In this document: positions 1-5,077 of the stretch, piece by piece
Numbering within the stretch: position 1 is the stretch's first letter
Layout: each line of letters opens with the position of its first letter
NCBI GenBank assembly: GCA_027026055.1
Contig: JALVPA010000065.1
Coordinates: forward strand, 1 to 6,128
Origin: Campylobacteraceae bacterium
Lineage (GTDB): Bacteria; Campylobacterota; Campylobacteria; Campylobacterales; Sulfurovaceae
Direction: 5' to 3'
Length of the DNA: 6,128 nt
Program-made: the position numbers and the translations under genes
The notes under the pieces: model-generated
Databases searched by the model: none
Told to the model about the DNA's origin: nothing
Seen by the model: the letters and a program-made list of their open reading frames with translations, nothing else

Positions 1-270
1 AGCGATATTGTGATTTTGGGCGGTTCGTTTGTCCCCGTAGGCGGGCATAATGCGGCGGAAGCGGCGCAGTTCGGGTGTCGTATCCTTAGCGGCCCGCATA
101 TTTTTAACCAAAAAGAGATCTACGGTGCGATCGAAGGCATTCGTATCGTGGAAAAAGAGGATTTGACCGACGCGTTGTGTCGTTACGAGACTTTGAAGCC
201 GACACGTTTGCAACGCAAAAGCGATATCGCACCCATATCGGAGGTACTGCATCGTGTTTTACGAGATTAA
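1..270 (+). CDS. waaA: 3-deoxy-D-manno-octulosonic acid (Kdo) transferase, C-terminal fragment
   Basis: Partial gene: the frame is open from the first base, so the start and most of the protein lie upstream, and the stop is TAA at 268-270. The visible 89 residues match the end of the second Rossmann lobe of WaaA/KdtA, the GT-B glycosyltransferase that adds Kdo from CMP-Kdo to lipid A precursor at the cytoplasmic face of the inner membrane. Diagnostic stretch: a GGS motif, then GGHNAAEAA, then GPHIFNQKEI, corresponding to GGSLVERGGHNPLEAA and GPHTFNFKDI in E. coli WaaA. In this family the His-Asn-x-x-Glu patch helps bind the sugar nucleotide. The 3' end overlaps the next gene by 17 nt. The neighbouring pseudouridine synthase and ffh match the order in C. 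jejuni. Family assignment is firm; whether the enzyme adds one or two Kdo residues cannot be told. Confidence 0.9.
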   Translation, partial: SDIVILGGSFVPVGGHNAAEAAQFGCRILSGPHIFNQKEIYGAIEGIRIVEKEDLTDALCRYETLKPTRLQRKSDIAPISEVLHRVLRD

Positions 271-550
271 AGAAGGCAAAGTAATGCTACGACTCAAAGC
301 GCAACCCTCCGCCGGGAAAAACGAATTTCGCGGACTTTACGGGGAGGAAGCGGTCAAGGTGCGCATCCAAGCGCCCGCGGTGGAAGGTGCCGCCAACAAG
401 GCGCTTGTGAAATTTTTGGCAAAAAGCTTCAAAATACCCAAAAGCAAGATCGTAATCAAAAGCGGCGAAACATCGAAATTTAAAACGGTCACCTTCCCTC
501 TCACCGAAGCCTTTTGGGCTTGGGCGGAAAAGATCGAGAAAAACGACTAA
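254..550 (+). CDS. DUF167 / UPF0235 (YggU-like) family protein
   Basis: A 98-residue protein of the DUF167 family (E. coli YggU, 96 aa), a small alpha/beta fold of unknown biochemical function. Visible family features: a strand reading LRLKAQPSAGKNEF near residues 12-25, then VKVRIQAPAVEGAANKALVKFL at about 34-55 with the conserved AP-x-(V/D)-G-x-AN core, then KIVIKSGETSKFK, equivalent to the VVIEKGELGRHK segment of YggU. The start chosen is GTG at 254, because GGAGG at 240-244 sits 9 nt upstream and the resulting N-terminus aligns with family members. ATG at 284, preceded by an AGAAGG-like site, is a weaker alternative giving 88 aa. The gene begins inside the end of waaA (17-nt overlap), so the two are probably translationally coupled. 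Family certain, function unknown. Confidence 0.87.
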   Translation: MFYEIKEGKVMLRLKAQPSAGKNEFRGLYGEEAVKVRIQAPAVEGAANKALVKFLAKSFKIPKSKIVIKSGETSKFKTVTFPLTEAFWAWAEKIEKND

Positions 551-571
551 AAGCATATACGAAGGGTTTTC

Positions 572-1309
572 ATGGCAAAAGAACAAGCGTTTAAAGTATT
601 GGCGCAGCAAGAAGGCATTTCCAACAAAAAAGCCAAAGCACTTATAGATAGAGGTATCGTCTATGCGGGAGACAAAAAGGTTAAAATCGCCCGTGCGCCG
701 ATTTCGACAGATACGAAGTTTCGTATCGAGTATCCGAAAGAGGCGAAGGTGATTTACGAAGACGACGAGGTGATCGCCGTGGACAAGCCGCCGCATGTGG
801 ATAGCTACGAGATCGAAGAGATGCTGCCCGAGGCGAGATTGTTGCACCGACTCGACAAAGAGACTTCGGGCGTATTATTGCTTGGAAAATCGGAGCGTTT
901 CACCAAAAAGGCGATCGAAGCGTTCAAACGCCGCCGTGTCGACAAACGCTATGTCGCATGGGTCGAAGGAGTCGTTGCCGAACCCCTGATCATAGACGAG
1001 CCGATTCATACGATCAAAAAGGGCAAAGCCTTCTCCAAGATCGATCCGTTAAGGGGCAAGCCCGCGCATACGGAAATCTATCCCGAAGAGGTGCAAGGAA
1101 AAAAGTCGAAAGTCCATATCGCCATTACGACGGGTAGAACCCATCAGATACGGGTGCATCTGGCACACGTAGGCCATCCGATTGTGGGCGACGCACTTTA
1201 CGGAAGTGTGACGACCTCGAAGCGGATTTTGTTGCATTGCAAAGCGATCACCTTGCTCGGACGCACCTATGAAGCTCCGGAACCCTCCGATATCGTACGT
1301 TACAAGTAG
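572..1309 (+). CDS. RluA-family RNA pseudouridine synthase with N-terminal S4 domain
   Basis: A 245-residue RluA-type pseudouridine synthase, converting specific uridines in rRNA or tRNA to pseudouridine. Residues 1-55 resemble an S4 RNA-binding domain (KVLAQQEGISNKKAKALIDRG). The catalytic motif HRLDKETSG spans 92-100, with Asp95 the nucleophile of the family. The second signature, GRTHQIRVHLAHVGHPIVGD at 188-207, contains the Arg-x-His-Gln-x-Arg-x-His core. The ATG at 572 follows GAAGGG (561-566) with a 5-nt spacer, 21 nt after the DUF167 stop. It is short for the family: only about 20 residues separate the DKPP motif (71-74) from HRLDK, against roughly 35-40 in E. coli RluA and RluD. The target site cannot be deduced, so I give no symbol. 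The C. jejuni homologue also lies just before ffh. Confidence 0.92.
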   Translation: MAKEQAFKVLAQQEGISNKKAKALIDRGIVYAGDKKVKIARAPISTDTKFRIEYPKEAKVIYEDDEVIAVDKPPHVDSYEIEEMLPEARLLHRLDKETSGVLLLGKSERFTKKAIEAFKRRRVDKRYVAWVEGVVAEPLIIDEPIHTIKKGKAFSKIDPLRGKPAHTEIYPEEVQGKKSKVHIAITTGRTHQIRVHLAHVGHPIVGDALYGSVTTSKRILLHCKAITLLGRTYEAPEPSDIVRYK

Positions 1310-1321
1310 CCTGTTACGAGT

Positions 1322-1362
1322 AGTAGGGTAAAATAGCGAAAAATTTAGCCGAAAGTAGGGTA
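1322..1362 (+). promoter_or_regulatory. possible weak promoter and short direct repeat upstream of ffh
   Basis: The 58-bp gap before ffh holds TAAAAT at 1329-1334, a plausible -10 box with no recognisable -35. Campylobacterota housekeeping promoters often lack a -35. The 9-mer agtagggta occurs twice, at 1322-1330 and 1354-1362, 32 nt apart. The second copy supplies the AGGG (1357-1360) that is the only Shine-Dalgarno-like sequence for ffh, 7 nt before its ATG. Transcription of ffh could equally continue from upstream, since no terminator is visible after 1309. Low confidence. Confidence 0.3.
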
Positions 1363-1367
1363 GAGAG

Positions 1368-2732
1368 ATGTTCGATACGTTAACCGACAGTTTTAAAAAC
1401 GCCATTAACAAAATTCGTTTTCACGATGACGAAAAGGCGCTTAAAAAGGCGACGACGGAGCTTAAAAAATCGTTATTGAAATCCGACGTACACCACAAAG
1501 TGGTCAAAGAGCTTGTCACCGACGTAGAGCGCGAAACGAAACTTGCGGGGATCGGTAAAGAGAATTTTCTCAAAGCGTTACAGCGTAAGTTGACCGAACT
1601 TTTGACGATAGAGGGGGCGCCCAAGGGCTTTGTTTTTGCCTCCAAACCCCCGACGGTGGTGATGATGATCGGTTTGCAAGGTTCGGGAAAAACAACGACG
1701 ACGGGAAAACTCGCCTACTTTTTGAAAGAGCAAAAAAAGAAAAAAGTCTTGATCGTCGCGGCGGATTTGCAACGCTTGGCGGCGGTAGAGCAGTTGCGCC
1801 AAATCGCCGATCAAATCGATGTTGCATTGGTGGCGGACGAAAAAAGCGAACCTGTAGAAATCGTAAAAAGAGGGCTTGAAAAAGCGGAAAAAGAGCTTTA
1901 TGACGTCGTATTGATCGACACCGCGGGACGTCTGGCGATCGACGAGCCGCTGATGGAGGAGTTGGCGCGTGTGAAAGAGGCGGCGCAACCCGACGAGCTT
2001 TTCTACGTCGCCGACGCGATGACGGGGCAAGATGCCGTTCGCACGGCGCAAACCTTTAAAGAGAAGGTCGGTATCACAGGTGTGATTTTGACCAAGTACG
2101 ACGGCGATAGCAAAGGGGGTATCGCACTCGGGCTTACCAAACAAGTAGGCGTGCCGTTGCGCTTTATCGGTGCGGGAGAGAAGATGCCCGATTTGGAGCA
2201 GTTCATCCCCGATCGCATCGTCAGCCGCTTAATGGGCGCGGGAGACGTCGAGTCGCTTGCCGAAAAAGCCGCAGCCGCCATCGATCCCAAGAAAGCCAAA
2301 GAGATGACCCGAAAGATCAAAAAGGGGCAGTTCAACTTCAACGACTTTTTGGAACAGATGGAGCAGATGAAAAAGTTGGGGAATATGAAGTCGTTGCTTT
2401 CGATGATCCCGGGTATGAGCGGCATGGCGAAGCAACTTGGAGATTTGGATCTCGAAAACAGCGAAGAGATCAAGCAAATCAAAGCGATGATCAACTCCAT
2501 GACGCCCAAAGAACGCGAAAATCCCGATCTGCTCAACAACATGCGCAAACGCCGTATCGCCAAGGGAGCGGGACTTGATCAAATGCAGGTCAACCGTGTG
2601 CTCAAACAGTTCAAAAACGCCGCGAAGATGGCGAAAAAGCTCTCCGGAAAAGGCGGTATGAAGCAGATGCAAGAGATGATGAAACAGATGCAAGGCGGCG
2701 GCGGTGGTATTCCGCCGGGATTGATGCGATAA
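1368..2732 (+). CDS. ffh: signal recognition particle protein Ffh (SRP54 GTPase)
   Basis: Full-length 454-residue Ffh (E. coli 453), the protein subunit of SRP. With 4.5S RNA it binds signal sequences on ribosomes and delivers them to FtsY at the membrane. Domain order: N helical bundle (about 1-85); G domain with P-loop GLQGSGKTTTT (102-112), ADLQRLAA (132-139), DTAGR (184-188), TKYDGDSKGG (242-251) and GAGEKMPDLEQF (268-279); then a methionine-rich M domain (about 320-454) with the RNA-binding segment RRIAKGAG (395-402) and VNRVLKQF (408-415), ending in a Met/Gln/Gly-rich tail. Compared with the family consensus, the G-domain motif D-T/V-x-R-P-A-A reads DLQRLAA, and the M-domain GSG reads GAG. 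Neither looks disabling, because the Asp and Arg of the first motif are kept. The ATG at 1368 is 58 nt after the preceding gene. No convincing terminator follows, so some readthrough into rpsP is likely. Confidence 0.97.
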   Translation: MFDTLTDSFKNAINKIRFHDDEKALKKATTELKKSLLKSDVHHKVVKELVTDVERETKLAGIGKENFLKALQRKLTELLTIEGAPKGFVFASKPPTVVMMIGLQGSGKTTTTGKLAYFLKEQKKKKVLIVAADLQRLAAVEQLRQIADQIDVALVADEKSEPVEIVKRGLEKAEKELYDVVLIDTAGRLAIDEPLMEELARVKEAAQPDELFYVADAMTGQDAVRTAQTFKEKVGITGVILTKYDGDSKGGIALGLTKQVGVPLRFIGAGEKMPDLEQFIPDRIVSRLMGAGDVESLAEKAAAAIDPKKAKEMTRKIKKGQFNFNDFLEQMEQMKKLGNMKSLLSMIPGMSGMAKQLGDLDLENSEEIKQIKAMINSMTPKERENPDLLNNMRKRRIAKGAGLDQMQVNRVLKQFKNAAKMAKKLSGKGGMKQMQEMMKQMQGGGGGIPPGLMR

Positions 2733-2733
2733 C

Positions 2734-2769
2734 TTTTTTAGATGCTTTTAAACATCTTTCGGGTATAAT
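2734..2769 (+). promoter_or_regulatory. sigma70-type promoter of the rpsP-rplS operon
   Basis: A perfect -10 box TATAAT lies at 2764-2769, preceded by GGG. There is no TTGACA-like -35. Instead T-tracts occur at 2734-2739, 2746-2749 and 2757-2759, spaced about 11 bp apart in phase with the -10. This is the periodic T-rich signal described for Campylobacter and Helicobacter housekeeping promoters. The expected start site is about 2775-2777, leaving an untranslated leader of nearly 90 nt before rpsP. The -10 call is seen directly; the start site is inferred. Confidence 0.75.
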
Positions 2770-2783
2770 CGCCTCCCTAATCG

Positions 2784-2830
2784 AAGTCTTGATGAGTGCG
2801 TTGACCGTCATAAGGCAGTTGTCAGGACTT
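2784..2830 (+). promoter_or_regulatory. predicted long hairpin in the rpsP 5' leader
   Basis: Within the leader, aagtcttgatga (2784-2795) pairs with tgttgtcaggactt-region bases 2819-2830 for 12 consecutive pairs, of which three are G-U. After a G-G mismatch (2796/2818), TGC (2797-2799) pairs with GCA (2815-2817), leaving a 15-nt apical loop at 2800-2814. No U-run follows, so this is not an intrinsic terminator. An AU-rich stretch (2831-2850) separates it from the rpsP Shine-Dalgarno site. A structured leader ahead of a ribosomal-protein operon suggests autogenous control by an encoded protein (S16 or L19 would be the first candidates), but only the pairing is observed. Confidence 0.5.
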
Positions 2831-2863
2831 ATTGTAAACTATTTTCACACAAAAGGAAAGAGA

Positions 2864-3094
2864 ATGACAGTAATTAGACTCACAAGAATGGGTAGAAAGA
2901 AAAAACCGTTTTACAGAATTGTCGTAACCGACAGCAGAAAGCGCCGTGACGGCGGTTGGATCGAGTCGATCGGATACTACAATCCCGTCAGCGATCCCAA
3001 AGTGGTCAAGTTCGACGAAGAGCGCTTGAACTACTGGCTCGGTGTCGGCGCGCAAATGAGCGATACCGTCAAGCGTATCACCGGACGCAAATAA
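2864..3094 (+). CDS. rpsP: 30S ribosomal protein S16
   Basis: A 76-residue S16, the usual size in this phylum. S16 binds 16S rRNA early in 30S assembly and stabilises the body of the subunit. The N-terminus MTVIRLTRMGRKKKPFYRIV is the canonical S16 start, followed by DSRKRRDGGWIESIGYYNP (28-46) and the conserved C-terminal GAQMSDTV (62-69). The start is ATG 2864, preceded by AGGA (2854-2857) with a 6-nt spacer. The frame stays open upstream to 2789, but that would add about 25 residues absent from S16 proteins, would lack a Shine-Dalgarno site and would begin inside the leader hairpin. First gene of the rpsP-rplS operon; the next gene begins 11 nt after its stop. Confidence 0.98.
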   Translation: MTVIRLTRMGRKKKPFYRIVVTDSRKRRDGGWIESIGYYNPVSDPKVVKFDEERLNYWLGVGAQMSDTVKRITGRK

Positions 3095-3105
3095 GTATCG
3101 AAACG

Positions 3106-3348
3106 ATGATTACCGAATTTTTGCTGACATATGCCAAGATGTTGGCAACGCATTCCGATGCGGTTTCCGTCGAGTTGCGCGAGGTCGACGAGATGTTCGA
3201 CGAAATCGTCGTTTATGCCGATCGCGAAGATGTCGGCAAGCTCATCGGAAAAGAGGGTAAAATGATCAATGCCGTAAAGACGGTTATTTCCGGATGTAAA
3301 GCCAAAGGCGGAAAAAACTATCGCGTCAACGTCCAAGCCGTAAACTGA
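3106..3348 (+). CDS. khpA: KH-domain RNA-binding protein (KhpA / YlqC family)
   Basis: An 80-residue single KH-domain protein. The nucleic-acid-binding GXXG loop is visible as IGKEGKMI (47-54, Gly48-Lys-Glu-Gly51), followed by a helix NAVKTVISGCKAK. In Gram-positive bacteria the homologue KhpA pairs with KhpB (Jag/EloR) and affects RNA levels, cell division and elongation. In Campylobacterota and many other bacteria the gene sits, as here, between rpsP and rimM, which suggests a link to ribosome assembly. ATG 3106 is used because the protein then aligns with homologues from residue 1. The frame is open further upstream, overlapping rpsP, but that extension has no resemblance to the family. 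There is no convincing Shine-Dalgarno site in the 11-nt gap after rpsP, so translation probably depends on coupling. Its RNA targets in this phylum are unknown to me. Confidence 0.92.
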   Translation: MITEFLLTYAKMLATHSDAVSVELREVDEMFDEIVVYADREDVGKLIGKEGKMINAVKTVISGCKAKGGKNYRVNVQAVN

Positions 3349-3356
3349 GAGTCTCT

Positions 3357-3884
3357 ATGGCCGAGAAACGTTTTATGATCGCGCAAATCGGGCGTACCGT
3401 AGGGTTGCGCGGCGATTTGAAACTACATCTTCATACCGATTTCCCCGAACAATTCAAACAAGGCGCTCGTTTTGCAAGTTCGCGCGGTGAACTCGAAGTG
3501 GCATCTTATAATGCCGCCAGAGGCACCGTACGATTCGAAGGGTATGATTCCATCGATAAAGCCAAAGCGCTGACCAATGTCAAACTCTATGTCGACGAAG
3601 CGCAAACCAAAGCTTCGTGTACGCTCGAAGAGGGAGAATACTTTTGGTTCGATATCATCGGATGCGATATTGTTGAAAAGAACGAATGCCTCGGAAGAGT
3701 AAAAGAGATACAGCGTATGGCGGATGTCGATTATCTCTCCATCGAAACGGCTTCTTCCTTGAGAGCCGAAGGACTTCCCAAACGTTTTTTGCTTCCCTAT
3801 ATCGAGCGTTATATTCTCGGTGTCGATCTCGACAATAAACGCATCGAAGTTCGCGATGCCAAAGCGGTATTGGAAGCGAGCTGA
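3357..3884 (+). CDS. rimM: 16S rRNA processing / ribosome maturation factor RimM
   Basis: A 175-residue RimM (E. coli 182). It binds ribosomal protein S19 and helps fold the 3' (head) domain of 16S rRNA during 30S assembly. The N-terminal RimM barrel begins IAQIGRTVGLRGDLKLHLHT (8-27), matching the family's G-x-x-x-G-L-x-G-x-(L/V)-K-(V/L) signature. The C-terminal PRC-barrel domain runs from about 93 (GEYFWFDIIGCDI) through DVDYLSIE (123-130) to LLPYIERYI (145-153). The start is ATG 3357, 8 nt after khpA, with only a weak purine-rich site (GAGAG). ATG 3375 (residue 7) is possible but less favoured. Its stop lies 2 nt before trmD, the classic rimM-trmD pairing. Confidence 0.96.
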   Translation: MAEKRFMIAQIGRTVGLRGDLKLHLHTDFPEQFKQGARFASSRGELEVASYNAARGTVRFEGYDSIDKAKALTNVKLYVDEAQTKASCTLEEGEYFWFDIIGCDIVEKNECLGRVKEIQRMADVDYLSIETASSLRAEGLPKRFLLPYIERYILGVDLDNKRIEVRDAKAVLEAS

Positions 3885-3886
3885 GT

Positions 3887-4585
3887 ATGTTGCGCTTTAC
3901 ATTCGTAACGCTCTTTCCCGAATTGATGGAGGGCTATTTTAGCCGCAGTATCTTGGCGCGCGCGATTAAAGAAGAGAAGATTCGTATCGATTTTCGCAAT
4001 CCGAGAGAATATACCAAAGATAAGTTCAACCGTGTCGATGCGCCGATGATAGGCGGCGGTGCGGGTATGTTGATGACACCGCAGCCGATTATGGATACTT
4101 TGCATGCGCTCAAAGAGACTTCTCCCGAAGCGCATGTTGTTTTTATGACGCCCGTCGGTAAACCGTTTCGACAACATGATGCCAAACGCCTGGCGAAGAA
4201 ATCTCATCTGATTATTGTTTGCGGTCGCTACGAAGGGATCGACGAGCGGGTGATTGAGGCGACGGCGGACGAGGTTTTTTCGATTGGCGATTATATTTTG
4301 ACAGGGGGCGAGTTGGCGGCACTGGTCGTATGCGATGCGGTGAGTCGCAATGTCGAAGGGGTACTTGGCAATAGTGCATCGTTGAACGAAGAGAGTTTCG
4401 AATCGAGACTCTTGGAAGCCCCCGCCTTCACAAAGCCCGATATTTACGAAAATCGAACGGTTATTTCAGAGTTTTTAAAGGGTAATCATAGTAAAATCTC
4501 GGACTTAAAAAGAGGGTTGGCTTTGTGCAAAACGAAGTATTTTCGACCGGAATTATACAAAAAAGGTATGGCAGATGAGAAATAA
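3887..4585 (+). CDS. trmD: tRNA (guanine37-N1)-methyltransferase TrmD
   Basis: A 232-residue TrmD (E. coli 255; the difference is mainly at the C-terminus). It is the SPOUT-class enzyme that uses S-adenosylmethionine to make m1G37 in tRNAs and so prevents +1 frameshifting. It acts as a dimer, with SAM in a trefoil knot. Visible motifs: FTFVTLFPELM (4-14), GGGAGMLM (57-64), CGRYEGIDERV (112-122), FSIGDYILTGGEL (131-143) and LLEAPAFTKP (175-184). Arg154, a residue implicated in catalysis, is present. The position equivalent to catalytic Asp169 is Glu169 (codon GAG 4391-4393): the segment reads NEESF where H. influenzae has EEDSF, with no gap between Arg154 and this site. ATG 3887 is 2 nt after rimM, and the end overlaps rplS by 11 nt. 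Confidence 0.97.
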   Translation: MLRFTFVTLFPELMEGYFSRSILARAIKEEKIRIDFRNPREYTKDKFNRVDAPMIGGGAGMLMTPQPIMDTLHALKETSPEAHVVFMTPVGKPFRQHDAKRLAKKSHLIIVCGRYEGIDERVIEATADEVFSIGDYILTGGELAALVVCDAVSRNVEGVLGNSASLNEESFESRLLEAPAFTKPDIYENRTVISEFLKGNHSKISDLKRGLALCKTKYFRPELYKKGMADEK

Positions 4586-4934
4586 GTACATTGAAAGCTT
4601 TGAAAAAGCACAGCTTGAAGGAAAAAATATTCCGGATTTCAGAGCCGGAGATACCGTGCGCGTAGCCGTACGCATCAAAGAGGGCGATAAAGAGAGAGTT
4701 CAGAACTTCGAAGGTGTCTGCATCTCGATTCGCGGTCAAGGGACGGGACGCACCTTTACCGTAAGAAAAATCGGTGCGAATTCGGTAGGTGTGGAGCGTG
4801 TTTTCCCTCTTTATTCCGATTCGATCGAGGGGATCGAAGTAGTGAGACGCGGTAGAGTAAGACGCGCGAAACTCTTCTACCTGCGCAACCTTAAAGGTAA
4901 AGCCGCACGCATTAAAGAGCTTCGCAGAAAATAA
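4575..4934 (+). CDS. rplS: 50S ribosomal protein L19
   Basis: A 119-residue L19 (E. coli 115), located at the 30S-50S interface in the assembled ribosome. Visible family segments: FRAGDTVRVAVRIKEGDKER (22-41), VQNFEGVCISIRGQG (42-56), TFTVRKIGANSVGVERVFPL (60-79), RRGRVRRAKLFYLRNLKGKAARI (91-113). The ATG at 4575 lies inside the end of trmD (11-nt overlap, different frame) with AAGG at 4563-4566 and an 8-nt spacer, which indicates translational coupling. It is the last gene of the operon; an intrinsic terminator starts 13 nt after its stop. Confidence 0.98.
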   Translation: MRNKYIESFEKAQLEGKNIPDFRAGDTVRVAVRIKEGDKERVQNFEGVCISIRGQGTGRTFTVRKIGANSVGVERVFPLYSDSIEGIEVVRRGRVRRAKLFYLRNLKGKAARIKELRRK

Positions 4935-4947
4935 CCCTCCGTCTCGT

Positions 4948-4977
4948 TTTTCCGCAGCTATGCGGAAGGCTTTTTTT
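4948..4977 (+). terminator. intrinsic terminator of the rpsP-rplS operon
   Basis: TTCCGCA (4950-4956) pairs perfectly with TGCGGAA (4961-4967) around a GCTA tetraloop. Two U-G pairs (4948-4949 with 4968-4969) can extend the stem. A C at 4970 and seven T residues (4971-4977) follow. This is a textbook rho-independent terminator 13 nt after the rplS stop. The upstream flank is T-rich rather than A-rich, so it should work only on the + strand. Confidence 0.92.
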
Positions 4978-5044
4978 CGTTGCAACTTCTTTTTTATCTT
5001 CTCTTCTTTTGTACACTTGCTTTATCGCGACGCAAAAATTTCGA

Positions 5045-5050
5045 TATAAT
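5045..5050 (+). promoter_or_regulatory. promoter -10 box for the membrane-protein gene pair
   Basis: TATAAT at 5045-5050, preceded by TCGA, lies 27 nt upstream of the next start codon. There is no -35 hexamer at a proper distance: TTGCTT at 5017-5022 would need a 22-bp spacer. The upstream region has T-tracts at 5007-5010, 5021-5023 and 5039-5041, less regular than those at the rpsP promoter. The expected start is about 5056-5058, giving a short leader. Together with the terminator 68 bp upstream this marks a new transcription unit. Confidence 0.68.
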
Positions 5051-5077
5051 ACGCTACTTTTAATAAACGAGGAACTT

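Noticed and set aside
2699..2739. Strong 6-bp GC hairpin (CGGCGG / CCGCCG, 2699-2717) at the end of ffh followed by a T-run as an intrinsic terminator
   Set aside because: The T-run (2734-2739) starts 16 nt after the stem, too far for intrinsic termination. The hairpin is explained by Gly/Pro codons of the Ffh tail.
2740..2757. Inverted repeat AGATG / CATCT as a terminator for ffh
   Set aside because: Only five A/T-rich pairs with an eight-base loop and a three-T tail. It sits within the T-tracts of the rpsP promoter, which explain the sequence better.
2789..2863. N-terminal extension of S16 or a leader peptide read in frame with rpsP
   Set aside because: No Shine-Dalgarno site at TTG 2789 or ATG 2792, no similarity to S16 proteins, and 25 open codons are not unusual by chance. 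ATG 2864 has a good site and gives the canonical N-terminus.
2956..3105. Extended KH protein beginning inside rpsP
   Set aside because: The extra 50 residues are an Arg/Gln-rich out-of-frame reading of rpsP with no family resemblance. KhpA-type proteins begin near ATG 3106.
5009..5077. Longer form of the first membrane protein starting at TTG 5009
   Set aside because: It would put the TATAAT box inside the coding region and has no ribosome-binding site. GTG 5078 has AGGA just upstream.
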